NCBI GenBank assembly: GCA_021776245.1
Contig: JAJFGF010000068.1
Coordinates: forward strand, 186,001 to 250,000
Length of the DNA stretch: 64,000 nt
Reading direction: 5' to 3'
Origin: Hyphococcus sp.
GTDB lineage: Bacteria > Pseudomonadota > Alphaproteobacteria > Caulobacterales > Parvularculaceae
In this document: in pieces, positions 40,790-50,287 of the stretch
How positions within the stretch are numbered: position 1 is the stretch's first letter
How the letters are laid out: every line of letters starts with the position of its first letter
Notes under the pieces: model-generated
What the model was told of the DNA's origin: nothing
Seen by the model: the letters and a program-made list of their open reading frames with translations, nothing else
Database searches by the model: none
Translations under genes and position numbers: made by a program

Positions 40790-40800
40790 AGGCTCTCTTT
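40781..40800 (+). terminator. hairpin overlapping the stop codon of GT87 copy 1
   Basis: AGAGCC-tgaa-GGCTCT (6-bp stem, tetraloop holding the TGA stop) followed by CTTTC. A compact terminator-like hairpin, but the T tract is poor. It may protect or end the GT87 mRNA. Confidence 0.35.
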
Positions 40801-40849
40801 CATCAATGAAATGCGCCTCTCTGGCTCCAGGCGCCCCGCCTTGTGAATA

Positions 40850-41330
40850 ATCGGCTTTCAAGCCGGGTTAAGCTTTGTCTGGCAAAGATCGATGATCGTG
40901 ATTTTGCACCACAAATACTTCCGCCACTGGCCGAGGCGTCTGCAGTTGTATCCGGCGGCGGCGAGGATAGCGTCGATGCGGTCGCCCTCGCCGCCTTTGA
41001 AAAAGATTCAGCCCATGCGGTGGTCATCCCAAGATGGGCGACGCCGGTTCGACTGCCGATCGTCGTCTGCGTTGCGTATTAATTGTCCCTGAACGCCGCG
41101 CTTTTACCTGAGCGAAAAACCGACTGCGGATTTGGCGCATCGAGACCGACACAGCTATTGTCGACATAAGTCCGTTCTGGCGGGGGGGGGCCGACCCAGC
41201 CGGTCAGTTCCTCAATGAAGCTGCGCAGCGAATGGATGCCGTGAGGCGCGCCATGCAGCGCTCTTGCGTAAGGATGAGCATGTGCCGCCGGGGGCGCTGT
41301 CTATCCTCGATACCCGGCCGATCGCGGGAG
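40850..41330 (-). pseudogene. degenerate IS5-type transposase remnant
   Basis: The minus strand carries broken pieces of an IS5-family DDE transposase C-terminal half. Reading towards lower coordinates: SFIEELTGWVGPPPPERTYV then DNSCVGLDAPNPQSVFRSG (about 41230-41090), RRRSAVEP (about 41070), then in another frame and after a stop FFKGGEGDRIDAILAAAGYN (about 40985-40925). The order matches intact relatives (IEELTGW..PPER.YVD, then RRRSAIEP, then LKG..GD.INA.LAAAGYN). A G9 run, stops and at least one frame change show decay. The 5' half of the gene and clear terminal inverted repeats are missing. Confidence 0.75.
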
Positions 41331-41387
41331 CTCCAAAGGCGATGGCGCGATAATCCTTTCTTTAGGCGTTAACCATAGGTTTTGCCC

Positions 41388-42611
41388 ATGGCAAAGCCAT
41401 TTATCAATATGATCGCCGGTATGGCCGATATACGCCTCACCGCACGGCAAGCAATGATCGGCGCGATTGTCGTCGCGCTTTCCATGTATGGCGTCTTTGC
41501 CGTTCAAATTGCCTTGGCGAAAGATTTCATCACGCTTGCCGGCGCCCCGGTTGGAGGAGATTTTGTCGCTTTCTGGACGGCGGCGAAAGCGGTCGCCGCA
41601 GGTGATTTTTCGGGGCTTTATGATCCTGCGGGTTTTGAAGCCTGGCTTTCGGAATTTGCGCCGCCGCTCGAAACTTATAATTTGACCTGGCAATATCCGC
41701 CGACATTTTTCTTCGCAATCTCATTTCTGGCTTTCCTGCCCTTCGGTCTCGGTTATGCCGCCTGGACCGGTGGGAGTTTTGCAGTTTTTGCGACAACGCT
41801 GCGCAGCGCTAACGTCACAGGGCTGCCGCTGTTATTCGTACTCGCAGCGCCGGTCGTGTTTCAGGCAGCGATAACCGGGCAAAACGGATTTATCGCCGCC
41901 AGCCTGCTTATCGGCGCTGGTTTATTCCCGGACAAACGCCCGATGATCGCGGGCCTTTGCGCAGCGTTGTTGACAATGAAACCGCAGCTTGGCGTTCTTT
42001 TACCGATTGCCTATCTCGCTGGCGGTCATTGGCGCGCATTTGGCTGGGCGGCGGCGGGAACCATAGTGCTGTGCCTTGGAAGCCTTGCTGCGTTTGGCCT
42101 TGACCCGTGGATTGCTTTTTTAACCAGCCTCACACGCACCTCTGTCGCCCTCAATGACGGCGTGATGCCGCTATTTAAGATGCCAACGATTTTCGCTGCT
42201 TTCACACTTGCCGGCGCGCCAAAAATAATTTCGCTGGCCACGCATGGGGTCGGCGTACTTGCGGCGCTTTGGGCCACAACCGTCATCTGGAAGCGCTACG
42301 ACAACAAGGCCCTGCGCTTAGGGGTCATTTGCGCAGGCGCTTATTTTATCTCACCCTATCTTTTTTACTATGAGCTGGTCATTCTCGCAGCGCCCGTCGC
42401 CCTTCTGGCGCTGCAGGCGCGCGACGAAGGCTGGCGCCCCCATGACCAGCTCATCCTCGGCGCGTTATTTCTGATGCCGCTTTTTGTTCCCGGTGATCCG
42501 CGACAGGCCGGGTTCAATCTTGGTTTTGCCGTTACAACGCTCGCGTTTATTTTCGTCCTGCGCCGAATGCGGCCGCAATCGTTGCCTGTAAGCGAAAAAC
42601 TGGGCGCCTAA
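41388..42611 (+). CDS. GT87-family (DUF2029) membrane protein, copy 2
   Basis: A 407-residue close paralogue of the gene at 39566, with the same motifs ([61 protein letters not shown]) and matching C-terminal ends. ATG at 41388 is preferred over one two codons upstream because both copies then begin MAKP after a shared TAGGT-like leader. The role is probably transfer of a lipid-linked sugar at the inner membrane. Its stop overlaps the convergent recR end by four bases. Confidence 0.83.
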   Translation: MAKPFINMIAGMADIRLTARQAMIGAIVVALSMYGVFAVQIALAKDFITLAGAPVGGDFVAFWTAAKAVAAGDFSGLYDPAGFEAWLSEFAPPLETYNLTWQYPPTFFFAISFLAFLPFGLGYAAWTGGSFAVFATTLRSANVTGLPLLFVLAAPVVFQAAITGQNGFIAASLLIGAGLFPDKRPMIAGLCAALLTMKPQLGVLLPIAYLAGGHWRAFGWAAAGTIVLCLGSLAAFGLDPWIAFLTSLTRTSVALNDGVMPLFKMPTIFAAFTLAGAPKIISLATHGVGVLAALWATTVIWKRYDNKALRLGVICAGAYFISPYLFYYELVILAAPVALLALQARDEGWRPHDQLILGALFLMPLFVPGDPRQAGFNLGFAVTTLAFIFVLRRMRPQSLPVSEKLGA

Positions 42612-43213
42612 AAAGGGCGGCGGGTTTTCATTGCTGCCGCGAGGGTTCCTTCATCAAGATAATCAAGCTCGCCGCCCACAGGAACGCCTTGCGACAGGCG
42701 CGTTACCGACACGTCAGCGCCTTCAAGATGCTCGGTAAGGTAATGCGCTGTGGTTTGACCATCGACAGTGGCGGCAAGCGCCAGCACGACTTCTTTTACC
42801 GCATCGTTTTTTGCGCGAGCGACCAATGCGCCAATGCTGAGATCGTCCGGTCCAACCCCATCGAGCGGCGACAACAACCCGCCAAGCACATGATAGCGCC
42901 CCTTATGAGCGCCTGCGCGCTCCAGCGCCCAAAGCGCCGACACGTCTTCAACGACGCACAGCACGCCGGCTTCGCGGTCGCCATCGGCGCAGACGGCGCA
43001 AGGATCGATCGAATCCCAATTGCCGCACGCTGAACAGGCTTTGACTTTGTTTGCCGCGTCATCAAGTGCGAATGCCAGGGGACGCATCACCGGCTCACGT
43101 TTTTTTAACAGATAAAGCGCGGCGCGCTTGGCCGATCGCGGACCGAGCCCCGGCATTTTCGAAAGAAGGTCAATGAGGCGCTGTAACTCTGGACCAATGG
43201 TGGCGGCTGGCAT
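42608..43213 (-). CDS. recR: recombination mediator protein RecR
   Basis: A 201-residue RecR of the RecFOR pathway, which loads RecA on gapped DNA. It has the N-terminal helix-hairpin-helix ([20 protein letters not shown]), a four-Cys zinc finger ([16 protein letters not shown]), the Toprim core ([14 protein letters not shown]) and the C-terminal [15 protein letters not shown] (Walker B-like end). In most relatives it follows dnaX-ybaB directly; here an MFS gene and a DUF1294 gene separate them. Confidence 0.96.
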   Translation of the reverse strand: MPAATIGPELQRLIDLLSKMPGLGPRSAKRAALYLLKKREPVMRPLAFALDDAANKVKACSACGNWDSIDPCAVCADGDREAGVLCVVEDVSALWALERAGAHKGRYHVLGGLLSPLDGVGPDDLSIGALVARAKNDAVKEVVLALAATVDGQTTAHYLTEHLEGADVSVTRLSQGVPVGGELDYLDEGTLAAAMKTRRPF

Positions 43214-43303
43214 TTCTACTCTTCACTCCAGGCGTGTAATCAGGAATTAAAAACCTTACTTTCAACGCTAATCGTTTGATCGCTCAACAACAATAATTCA
43301 GTG

Positions 43304-44521
43304 TTACTCTGCTGCCAGCGGGCGCGGCGCCAAAACCGTTTCCTGCCCTATTTCAGGGTGACGTGGAATTAAAAACGACAGGATCAGCGATCCAACCGCC
43401 ATGGCCGCGCCAAGGAGAAACACCAGTGTGGGGCTGACCAGCCAGACCAGGCCAAAACTTACCGGAATAATGACTGCCGCGATATGATTGATGGTGAAAG
43501 CAAAGCCCGCCGTGCCCGCAATATCCTTCGGATCGGCAATTTTTTGAAAATAGGTTTTGATGGCGATCGCCATCGCAAAAAAAGCGTGATCGACAATATA
43601 GAGCCCGGCCGCCGCCCACGGATTTGAAACGAAGGCATAAGCTGCAAAAACGCCGATAAGGCCGATATATTCTACCCGCAAAGCGTTGCGTTCGCCGAAC
43701 CGTCCGATTAGCGCGCCAATTCTTGGCGCGAAAGCAATATTGAATCCGGTATTGACGAGGAACAAGATCGCGATTTCATGAACGTCGTAACCAAACTTTT
43801 GCACCATCAACAGCGCGGCAAAAACAGTAAAAATTTGCCGCCGCGCGCCCGACATGAAGGTGAGTGCATAATAGAGCCAATAACGTTTGCGGATAACAAG
43901 ATGTTTGTGCTGAGGCGTTTCTTCTTTGAAATAGGGAAAGGCGCGCCACAGATAAAAAACGATGGCCAGAGTCAATGCGCCAAAAAACGTGAATGTGGTT
44001 TCAAAATTCAGGGAAAAAGTTTTCCAGATAAGCGCGATAATTCCATAGACCGCCAGCTGCGCGCCAGCGGCCACGGCAATCAGCCGGCCGAGCTGTTTTG
44101 GCGCATCGCGTTTCGGCAACCACTGCAATTGCAGCGACTGATTGACGGTTTCGAAATAATGAAAACCGAGCGACATCAAAAAGGTCGTCAGATAAAACGC
44201 CCAGACATTTGGAAAGTATCCGGTGACCGCGACGCCGACGGCGAGCAGCGCCAGCGAGATCAGCGCCAGGGTTTGCTCTCGCATCAGGAGCAGAACATAA
44301 ATCACCAGAAACGCGAGAAATCCCGGGATTTCCCGGATGGTTTCCTGAAGGCCCACTTCGGCGCCGGTCATGCCGACGCCGTCCACCGCAAAATTCTTCG
44401 CAAGCGTGTACCACGCTGCAAATGAAAGCTGCATAGCGACAGCCATCAAAGCCAGCGCCATGAATGGGGAACGGTCGGCGGCAAGGCGCTTAAAGAACGC
44501 TGACAAATTCACCAAACACAC
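43304..44521 (-). CDS. MFS transporter
   Basis: A 405-residue major facilitator with about 12 membrane segments. The N-terminal half includes LSFAAWYTLAKNFAVDGVGM and GLQETIREIPGFLAFL, the cytoplasmic middle loop FKEETPQHKHLVIRKRYWL, and the C-terminal half KTYFQKIADPKDIAGTAGF. The substrate is unknown. The start is a GTG; a second GTG three codons later is equally possible. It splits ybaB from recR on the same strand, so it may be an insertion into an ancestral dnaX-ybaB-recR run. Confidence 0.82.
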   Translation of the reverse strand: MCLVNLSAFFKRLAADRSPFMALALMAVAMQLSFAAWYTLAKNFAVDGVGMTGAEVGLQETIREIPGFLAFLVIYVLLLMREQTLALISLALLAVGVAVTGYFPNVWAFYLTTFLMSLGFHYFETVNQSLQLQWLPKRDAPKQLGRLIAVAAGAQLAVYGIIALIWKTFSLNFETTFTFFGALTLAIVFYLWRAFPYFKEETPQHKHLVIRKRYWLYYALTFMSGARRQIFTVFAALLMVQKFGYDVHEIAILFLVNTGFNIAFAPRIGALIGRFGERNALRVEYIGLIGVFAAYAFVSNPWAAAGLYIVDHAFFAMAIAIKTYFQKIADPKDIAGTAGFAFTINHIAAVIIPVSFGLVWLVSPTLVFLLGAAMAVGSLILSFLIPRHPEIGQETVLAPRPLAAE

Positions 44522-44715
44522 CCCGGCGTTTTTGCGCGGACGCCACTGGCGTGTTGCGGTTCGGAATCAACTGGGAGTGCAGACATTGCCCTTGATAGCG
44601 CTTGCCGCAGCCTTTGTTAAGGATCAGGCTTTCCGAAGCGGTTCAAGCAGAATAGCTGCATCTTCCCTTTTTTCGATAACGGAAAAGTAACAAGCGCGGC
44701 TATCATATTCCCGGA

Positions 44716-45018
44716 ATGCAAGAGCCTTCAATGATCACGCATATTATTCTCGCTCTGTCTATTCTCAACGCGGGCGCCTTTCTCGTTTATTTCTATGACA
44801 AAGCCGCGGCCAGAAGAGGCGCTTGGCGCATTTCAGAATCCACATTGCTCGGCGTAGCAATGCTCGGCGGCTCCCTCGCCGCGATCATTGCTATGTATTG
44901 TTTTCGCCACAAAACGCGAAAAATGAAATTCAAACTCGGCCTGCCGCTCATCTTGCTGTCTCAGGCAGGACTGATCGTCTATTGGCGCCTGACCGGCGAT
45001 TTGCCGATTTTGGGTTAA
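44716..45018 (+). CDS. DUF1294 small membrane protein
   Basis: A 100-residue protein with three hydrophobic helices and the DUF1294 marks YFYDKAAARRGAWRISESTL, LLGVAMLGGSLAAIIAMYCF and RHKTRKMKFK. The family is widespread and of unknown function; some versions are fused to cold-shock domains, but not this one. ATG at 44731 is an alternative start. Convergent with ybaB, one base apart. Confidence 0.85.
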   Translation: MQEPSMITHIILALSILNAGAFLVYFYDKAAARRGAWRISESTLLGVAMLGGSLAAIIAMYCFRHKTRKMKFKLGLPLILLSQAGLIVYWRLTGDLPILG

Positions 45019-45019
45019 A

Positions 45020-45340
45020 TCAAAAAGGCAGCTTCATGCCCGGCGGCAAGGGCATGCCAGCGGTCATCGCCTTCATTTGTTCTTGCGACTGTTCCTCAAG
45101 CTTTGACTTGGCGTCGTTGATCGCCGCTGCGATCAAATCTTCAAGAATTTCCGCATCATCTTCTTTGACCAGCGAGCGCTCAATCGCGACGGCTTTTGCA
45201 TAGCCCTTTCCGTTCAAAATGACCTTGACCATGCCGCCGCCAGCTTCGCCGGTGACTTCCAATTCGGCGAGTTTTTCCTGCATTTCCTGCATCTTCGCCT
45301 GCATTGCGCCGGCTTGTTTCATGATCTCGCCAATATCCAT
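45020..45340 (-). CDS. ybaB: YbaB/EbfC family nucleoid-associated protein
   Basis: A 106-residue DNA-binding protein forming a tweezer-like dimer. It begins with the helix [20 protein letters not shown] and continues [21 protein letters not shown] and [19 protein letters not shown], as in EbfC. Its ATG overlaps the dnaX stop (TAATG), showing translational coupling with the clamp-loader gene, the usual arrangement. Confidence 0.95.
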   Translation of the reverse strand: MDIGEIMKQAGAMQAKMQEMQEKLAELEVTGEAGGGMVKVILNGKGYAKAVAIERSLVKEDDAEILEDLIAAAINDAKSKLEEQSQEQMKAMTAGMPLPPGMKLPF

Positions 45341-47151
45341 TACGCGTTCCTTTTGTCGGTTTTTGTTTTCGCCGTTTCCGGCAAGCCGGGAAATTCTACA
45401 TCCGGATCCATTGGCGGATCCTCTTCAGTATCGGCAATTGCCGGTGTGGCGGTGAGGTCCGGTTCCCGAATGGCCGTAACTTTCGCGCCGGGAAAAAGCT
45501 CAAGCGTTTTTCTCACCATTGGATGGGCCATTACTTCTTCCTGGCGTGCATCGCGCAGGGTCTGGTTGCCATTTTTTTCCGCGGTGACGGAAATTACCCA
45601 TTGGCGCTTGGTCCATTCCTTGAGGCGCAGGGCAAGCCTGTTTGCAAGGTCGCCGGGCGCATCGCCATGAAGGCGCAATTCAATTTTGCCGGGCGCAAAT
45701 GAAACAAGATGCACATAGCTTTCAAGTTCTGTTCTGAGTTTTGCGTCACGCTTTTTCCCGGCCAGCAAGACAACCTCCTTAAAGGAATAAATCTCGCCGT
45801 CGGGCGCCGGGACGTCATTACTTGGCGTCCCGACTTTTATTGCTGGCGGCATTTTGACCGCCGCAGGCCCGGCATTATCGCGGCCAGCGGGCTTTAACGA
45901 GGCGCCGGCGTCGTCTGTACTATTTTTTTTTAGGGCTCTTAACGCTTCGTCGGGCGTCGGCAAATCCGCAGCATAACAAAGACGAATAAGCGCCATCTCG
46001 CCCGCCGCCGCAGGGTCCGGCGCCATTTGCGTTTCCGTTAAACCTTTCATCAATAAGGACCAGGTCCGCGTCAACGCATTCATTTCAAAGCCGTCCGCCA
46101 TGGATTTCGCGCGCGTTGCGTCCGCTTCGCCTGCCGGCCCATGGGCGGCGGCGTCCGGGCCGGCGGCTTTAACGCGTGTCAACAGATGGACGAGGTCAAG
46201 CATGTCGCGAATGATCACCGTGGGTTCGGCGCCGGCGTCATATTGTCTGCGAAAGCCGGTCAGCGCCGCTTTTGCGTCGCCTTTCATCGAAGCGGCCAAC
46301 AGATCCCACACACTGCTGCGATCAGCGAGTCCCAGCATGTCGCGTATGGTATCGGCGTTTACTTCGTCGTCCGCTCCTTGGGCCGTATGCTGAACGATTG
46401 CCTGGTCAAGAATTGAAAGGGCGTCGCGGACCGAACCTTCGGCGGCGCGGGCAATCATCCACAGGCCGTCGCGGGCGATCCTGACATTTTCTTTTTCCGC
46501 GATTGCCGCCAGATGATCAGTCAGTATTTCAGGATCGATGCGGCGCAAATCGAAACGCTGGCATCGTGACAGCACGGTCACCGGAAGCTTGCGGATCTCT
46601 GTTGTCGCAAAAATAAATTTAACGTGTGGCGGCGGCTCCTCGAGTGTTTTCAATAGCGCGTTAAACGCCGCGGTCGACAGCATGTGCACTTCGTCGATAA
46701 TATAGACCTTGTAACGCGCCTCGATCGGCGCATAGCGAACCCCCTCAATCAGCTCGCGAATGTCGCCGACGCCGGTGCGCGAGGCCGCGTCCATTTCGAG
46801 AACGTCAGGATGACGGCTTTCGGCGATGGCGCGGCAATGCAGACCCTCTTTTTTCATCTCCATCTGCGGGCCGGAATCGTCTCCCTCCGGCCCAACATAA
46901 TTCAGCGCCCGGGCGAGAATGCGCGCCGTTGTTGTTTTACCGACGCCGCGCACGCCGGTCAGAATATAGGCGTGAGCGATGCGGCTTGAAGCAAAGGCGT
47001 TTTTGAGCGTTCTGACCATCGCCTCATGGCCGATCAGATCCTCAAAACACTGCGGGCGATATTTTCGCGCCAGCACTTGATAGGCGCCCGGCTTTTCGCC
47101 GGGGTCTTTATCGGGCTCGCTGCCGGTAGAGGGATCACTCATAAGCGCCAT
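45340..47151 (-). CDS. dnaX: DNA polymerase III subunits tau/gamma
   Basis: The 603-residue clamp-loader ATPase. Walker [14 protein letters not shown], Walker B/DExx IIDEVHMLS, sensor 1 FATTE and SRC (arginine finger, [12 protein letters not shown]) are present. The zinc-module cysteines are mostly missing (only one in [12 protein letters not shown]), as I recall for other alphaproteobacteria. At codons 407-409 the coding strand has CTAAAAAAAAATAG: nine A then TAG out of frame, so a -1 slip or an extra A would end translation after residue 410 and make a gamma-like product. Start 47151 or 47142; an upstream extension would run through the SRP RNA and is rejected. Downstream ybaB is coupled. 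Confidence 0.96.
   Translation of the reverse strand: MALMSDPSTGSEPDKDPGEKPGAYQVLARKYRPQCFEDLIGHEAMVRTLKNAFASSRIAHAYILTGVRGVGKTTTARILARALNYVGPEGDDSGPQMEMKKEGLHCRAIAESRHPDVLEMDAASRTGVGDIRELIEGVRYAPIEARYKVYIIDEVHMLSTAAFNALLKTLEEPPPHVKFIFATTEIRKLPVTVLSRCQRFDLRRIDPEILTDHLAAIAEKENVRIARDGLWMIARAAEGSVRDALSILDQAIVQHTAQGADDEVNADTIRDMLGLADRSSVWDLLAASMKGDAKAALTGFRRQYDAGAEPTVIIRDMLDLVHLLTRVKAAGPDAAAHGPAGEADATRAKSMADGFEMNALTRTWSLLMKGLTETQMAPDPAAAGEMALIRLCYAADLPTPDEALRALKKNSTDDAGASLKPAGRDNAGPAAVKMPPAIKVGTPSNDVPAPDGEIYSFKEVVLLAGKKRDAKLRTELESYVHLVSFAPGKIELRLHGDAPGDLANRLALRLKEWTKRQWVISVTAEKNGNQTLRDARQEEVMAHPMVRKTLELFPGAKVTAIREPDLTATPAIADTEEDPPMDPDVEFPGLPETAKTKTDKRNA
45920..45933 (-). promoter_or_regulatory. 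candidate A9 slippage / frameshift site in dnaX
   Basis: The coding strand reads CTA AAA AAA AAT AGT in frame (Leu-Lys-Lys-Asn-Ser). Nine consecutive A span 45931-45923. One added A, or a -1 ribosomal shift, gives CTA AAA AAA AAA TAG and an immediate stop. The location, after domain III, matches the gamma end points in E. coli (-1 frameshift) and Thermus thermophilus (transcriptional slippage at an A9 run). Activity here is inferred. Confidence 0.6.
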
Positions 47152-47215
47152 TATGAAGGTTCGGGCGCTCGGATCAAATGGGCGCTTTGGCCAAAAGGTA
47201 AGCTGGGGAAAATTA

Positions 47216-47314
47216 GGGTGGAAGACTGAAACGACCCGCGCAAAAACTCGTTGCGGCTGCTTCCTTCCGGATCTGACCGGGTTGGCGAGAAGCGCGTCCG
47301 CCAGCCTTCCGCGG
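47216..47314 (-). ncRNA. ffs: signal recognition particle RNA (4.5S-type)
   Basis: The minus strand contains the diagnostic domain IV hairpin: CTCGCCAACCCGGTCAG followed by ATCCGGAAGGAAGCAGCC, including the GGAA tetraloop and the Ffh-binding internal loops. The closing helix GGAAGgCTG (from 47310) pairs with CAGtCTTCC (to 47220), which fixes the ends to within a few bases and gives a core of about 91 nt. It lies just upstream of dnaX on the same strand, a position seen in many alphaproteobacteria. Confidence 0.92.
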
Positions 47315-47456
47315 CGGAATATCTGCGCTCGAGCGCGCGATTGCAAGGGGCTGCGTTGAGGAAGCCCGGACCGGCAAATCTGGACCGATAGAATTTCTCA
47401 TTCCTGCAACAACACACCGCCGTTGCGCGGCGACAGCGGCGGCCATAAAAGACCCC

Positions 47457-48371
47457 ATGAAACCCGGCAATAATCCGAACTGGTTTGCAGGAAATCCCGT
47501 TGACCGCGCCTATGAAAAACGCGCGCAAGATGGTTTTTTGAATTCCCTGCTCTCTGACCCCGACAGCATCCTCATTCCCCTATGGCACGGCGATCCTTTA
47601 ATTGCGGACGGACGGGCGCTGTTTCTTACCATGGCGGCGCGCAGCGAATTCCCGGCAAATGCGCCCCTGGTATTTTTGGGACTCCATGACGGCAAGGCGC
47701 ATTTTGCAGTCGATGTCTCAAATGCGGCGCAAACACCGGATGCTGCGCCCTTTGCTGATCTTGGCGAATATGCGCCAATCCGCGCCGCCGCGGCAGTAAT
47801 CACACGAGACGACCTTGCCATGATCGGCCATGCGCGCTGGCTTTTTGAGTGGCACCGCAAGCATCAGTTTTGCGCCGTCTGCGGCGCGAAAACCGAAATC
47901 CGCGACGGCGGCGCCAAACGCCAATGCGAAAAATGTGAAGCGGAACATTTTCCCCGTTCTGACCCCGTGGCGATTGTGCTTGCCATTCATGAAAATGCCT
48001 GCCTGCTTGGTCGTGGACCGCATTTTCCACCGGGTTTTCTATCCGCCCTTGCGGGATTTGTGGAGGCGGCGGAAACCCCTGAAGAGGCGGCAAAACGCGA
48101 GCTTTTTGAGGAAGCCGGCGTTCGGCTCACCAGTGTGCGATATCAGTTTTCACAGCCCTGGCCGTTTCCTTCCTCGCTGATGATGGGTTTTATCGCTGAC
48201 GCTGAGGATCGAACACTTACTCTTGATACGAATGAAATCGAAGAGGCCCGCTGGGTCACGCTTGGCGATACTAAATCGCTCCTCAGGGGCGAGGAAATTG
48301 ATGGGATTTTCCTGCCGCCCAAATTCACCATCGCCAGACAGTTGCTCGAGCGATGGACTGAAGCCAATTAG
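47457..48371 (+). CDS. nudC: NAD(+) diphosphatase / NADH pyrophosphatase
   Basis: A 304-residue Nudix enzyme that splits NAD(H) and can remove NAD caps from RNA. The zinc ribbon is intact (CAVCGAKTEIRDGGAKRQC with EKC), followed by FPRSDPVAIVLAI, the Nudix box GFVEAAETPEEAAKRELFEE then AGV, and SQPWPFPSSLMMGF, the NudC-specific motif. Divergent from the SRP RNA-dnaX unit and convergent with pheA (four-base overlap). Confidence 0.95.
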   Translation: MKPGNNPNWFAGNPVDRAYEKRAQDGFLNSLLSDPDSILIPLWHGDPLIADGRALFLTMAARSEFPANAPLVFLGLHDGKAHFAVDVSNAAQTPDAAPFADLGEYAPIRAAAAVITRDDLAMIGHARWLFEWHRKHQFCAVCGAKTEIRDGGAKRQCEKCEAEHFPRSDPVAIVLAIHENACLLGRGPHFPPGFLSALAGFVEAAETPEEAAKRELFEEAGVRLTSVRYQFSQPWPFPSSLMMGFIADAEDRTLTLDTNEIEEARWVTLGDTKSLLRGEEIDGIFLPPKFTIARQLLERWTEAN

Positions 48372-49210
48372 CGTTTGCGTCCGGCTTTATAAACCCCGAG
48401 AACGTTCAGCGAAGCGGAAAAAAAGCTGAGTTCCTCAAGCGCCAGCCGCAGCGCTGTGTCTTGAGGGTGACCTTCAACATCGGCGTAAAACATGGTGGCG
48501 CTGAATGAGCCTTCGAGCTGATAGCTTTCAAGCTTGGTCATGTTGACGCTGTTGGTCGCAAACCCGCCCAGAGCCTTGTAGAGCGCTGCCGGAATATTGC
48601 GCACCTGAAAAACGAAGCTTGTCACCACCGCGCCGTCATCGGGCGATGCGTCATTAGGCTCGGCCGACATTTCAAGAAACCGTGTCGTATTGTGATCTGC
48701 GTCCTCAATGTTGCGCTTGATGACTTCAAGATCATAAAGTTCCGCAGCGCGTATGGAGGCCGCAACCGCTTCCTGGCGATGACCTGATTCTGCCAGGCGG
48801 CGGGCCGCGCCTGCCGTGTCGCCAGCCACCTCCGGGCTGATGCCGCTTTCGCGCAGGAAATCACGGATCTGCCCCAGCGCTACAGCGTGAGAGCGGATGA
48901 CTTTGACCTCTTCAAGCTTGACGCCTGGCTTGACCAAGACATGGTGTTCCACCGGTAAAAAATGTTCGGCGACAATGTGAAGGCCGGCTGTGGGCAGAAG
49001 ATGGTGGATATCCGCGACCCGTCCCGCCAGTGAGTTTTCAATCGGTAACATCGCGCGGTCGGCGCGGCCTTCAGTGACCGCGGCAAAAGCGTCTTCAAAT
49101 ATGGCGCAGGGCAAGGGCGTCAAATGCGGCGCAAATTTGATGCAGGCCAGCTCGGAAAAAGCGCCGGGCTCACCCTGATAGGAAATATATCGCTCTTTCG
49201 ACGCTGTCAT
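48368..49210 (-). CDS. pheA: prephenate dehydratase
   Basis: A 280-residue monofunctional enzyme turning prephenate into phenylpyruvate for phenylalanine synthesis. The PDT domain contains YQGEPGAFSELAC, LPIENSLAGRVADIHHLL and the catalytic Thr region NTTRFL; the C-terminal ACT domain has FATNSVNMTKLESYQLEG (ESRP-like motif as ESYQ), for Phe feedback. ATG at 49210 gives the standard N-terminus. Divergent from the cytochrome c gene across about 200 bases, a pairing conserved in alphaproteobacteria. Confidence 0.95.
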   Translation of the reverse strand: MTASKERYISYQGEPGAFSELACIKFAPHLTPLPCAIFEDAFAAVTEGRADRAMLPIENSLAGRVADIHHLLPTAGLHIVAEHFLPVEHHVLVKPGVKLEEVKVIRSHAVALGQIRDFLRESGISPEVAGDTAGAARRLAESGHRQEAVAASIRAAELYDLEVIKRNIEDADHNTTRFLEMSAEPNDASPDDGAVVTSFVFQVRNIPAALYKALGGFATNSVNMTKLESYQLEGSFSATMFYADVEGHPQDTALRLALEELSFFSASLNVLGVYKAGRKR

Positions 49211-49412
49211 CTTGTTCTGGCCTAGCTCCCCGGAAACCGCGGGGCTTATGCACAATGGGCGCCGCAAGCGCAATGCCCGCAGAGTGGCCGTGCGAAAAAG
49301 CCGCGCCCGCCCGTTGATGCTGCCGATTGCGCGGTCCCTGGAAGATCGTTAGAACCCGGCGCGATTTCCGACAATTCCCTCACCCTGGCGGTTGAGGATT
49401 TCAAGGCAGAGC

Positions 49413-50162
49413 ATGAAAGACCCACTTTTAACCAACAAAATCGCCGGCGCCGTATTGGCGGCCCTTCTTCTTGTTTTTGGCCTGCCGCAGCTGACGGGCG
49501 CGGTTTTGGGCGGCGGTCATGGCGGCGGGCGCGGCGGGGAACTTCATCTCGCCTATTGCTGCGTTGACCTTGAAGTGCAGGATCATGCCGCTGCCGATGA
49601 GCCAGCGCCCGTTGATCTTGGAACGCTGCTTGCCAATGCGAGCGTTGCCGGCGGTGAACGCAGGGCCGCGCTCTGCAAATCCTGCCACACACTCGAAGAA
49701 GGCGGGGCGAATGGAACGGGTCCCAATCTCTGGAATGTTGTAAACCGCAATGTCGCAAGCGTGTCCGGCTTTAATTACACTGGCGCGTTACAAGCGGCCG
49801 GGGGCGTCTGGAGCTATGACCGCCTCGACGAATATTTAAAGAACTCGCAAGCCTACGTGCCGGGAACGGCGATGGCCCAGCGTTTTGCGCGTGACGATCA
49901 GCGCGCCGACATCCTCGCCTATCTCGGCTCACTGTCCGCAAACCCCGTTGCGTTTCCCCAGCCTGCGGCCGCCGCTACGCCAGCAGAAGCGGCCTTGGGG
50001 GCAACCGGTCACGACGCCAGTCCCGTCAACCACGCAGCGAAAACCATTGACAGCGCCGCGGCTGAAATCGCCGACGCTGCAGGTGAGACGGTCGATGAAA
50101 CTGACCATGCGGGCGAAGATGACGTTGGCGAAAATGAAGAAGCGCTGCAGCCTGAAGAATAA
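49413..50162 (+). CDS. membrane-anchored c-type cytochrome
   Basis: A 249-residue class I cytochrome c resembling CycM/c552. An uncleaved N-terminal helix (about 8-31) anchors it; the haem site is CKSCH (about residue 88) and the distal Met is in YVPGTAMAQRF. It likely shuttles electrons from the bc1 complex to the terminal oxidase on the periplasmic face. The tail after residue 180 is Ala-rich then strongly acidic (EDDVGENEEALQPEE). Start chosen for the membrane anchor. The divergent neighbour is pheA, as in relatives. Confidence 0.9.
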   Translation: MKDPLLTNKIAGAVLAALLLVFGLPQLTGAVLGGGHGGGRGGELHLAYCCVDLEVQDHAAADEPAPVDLGTLLANASVAGGERRAALCKSCHTLEEGGANGTGPNLWNVVNRNVASVSGFNYTGALQAAGGVWSYDRLDEYLKNSQAYVPGTAMAQRFARDDQRADILAYLGSLSANPVAFPQPAAAATPAEAALGATGHDASPVNHAAKTIDSAAAEIADAAGETVDETDHAGEDDVGENEEALQPEE

Positions 50163-50167
50163 TGATC

Positions 50168-50206
50168 GGAGCGTGATCAGGAAAAGTGGGCGCCGGTTTT
50201 CCGGTT
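50168..50206 (+). repeat. intergenic palindromic repeat, copy 1
   Basis: GCGTGATCAGGAAAAGTGGG then CGCCGGTTTTCCGG, with GGAAAA...TTTTCC inverted arms. It matches a dispersed short repeat known from alphaproteobacterial intergenic regions (GATC-GAAAAGTGGGxACCGGTTTTC type). A second, diverged copy lies in the other orientation at 55341-55378. It follows the cytochrome gene. Confidence 0.6.
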
Positions 50207-50287
50207 CGCGCGCGCGATAAACAATAACTTTGAGCAAGGCTTGGCTTAAATAATGACAGTCCGCTTTTGCAGCGGCAGCCAATAGAA

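Noticed and set aside
41181-41190. G9 homopolymer as a phase-variation tract
   Set aside because: It lies within an already decayed transposase relic with other stops and frame changes, so slippage would not restore a gene.
49246-49758. Antisense open frame over the start of the cytochrome c gene
   Set aside because: Arg-rich, overlaps the CxxCH-bearing frame and its signal anchor.
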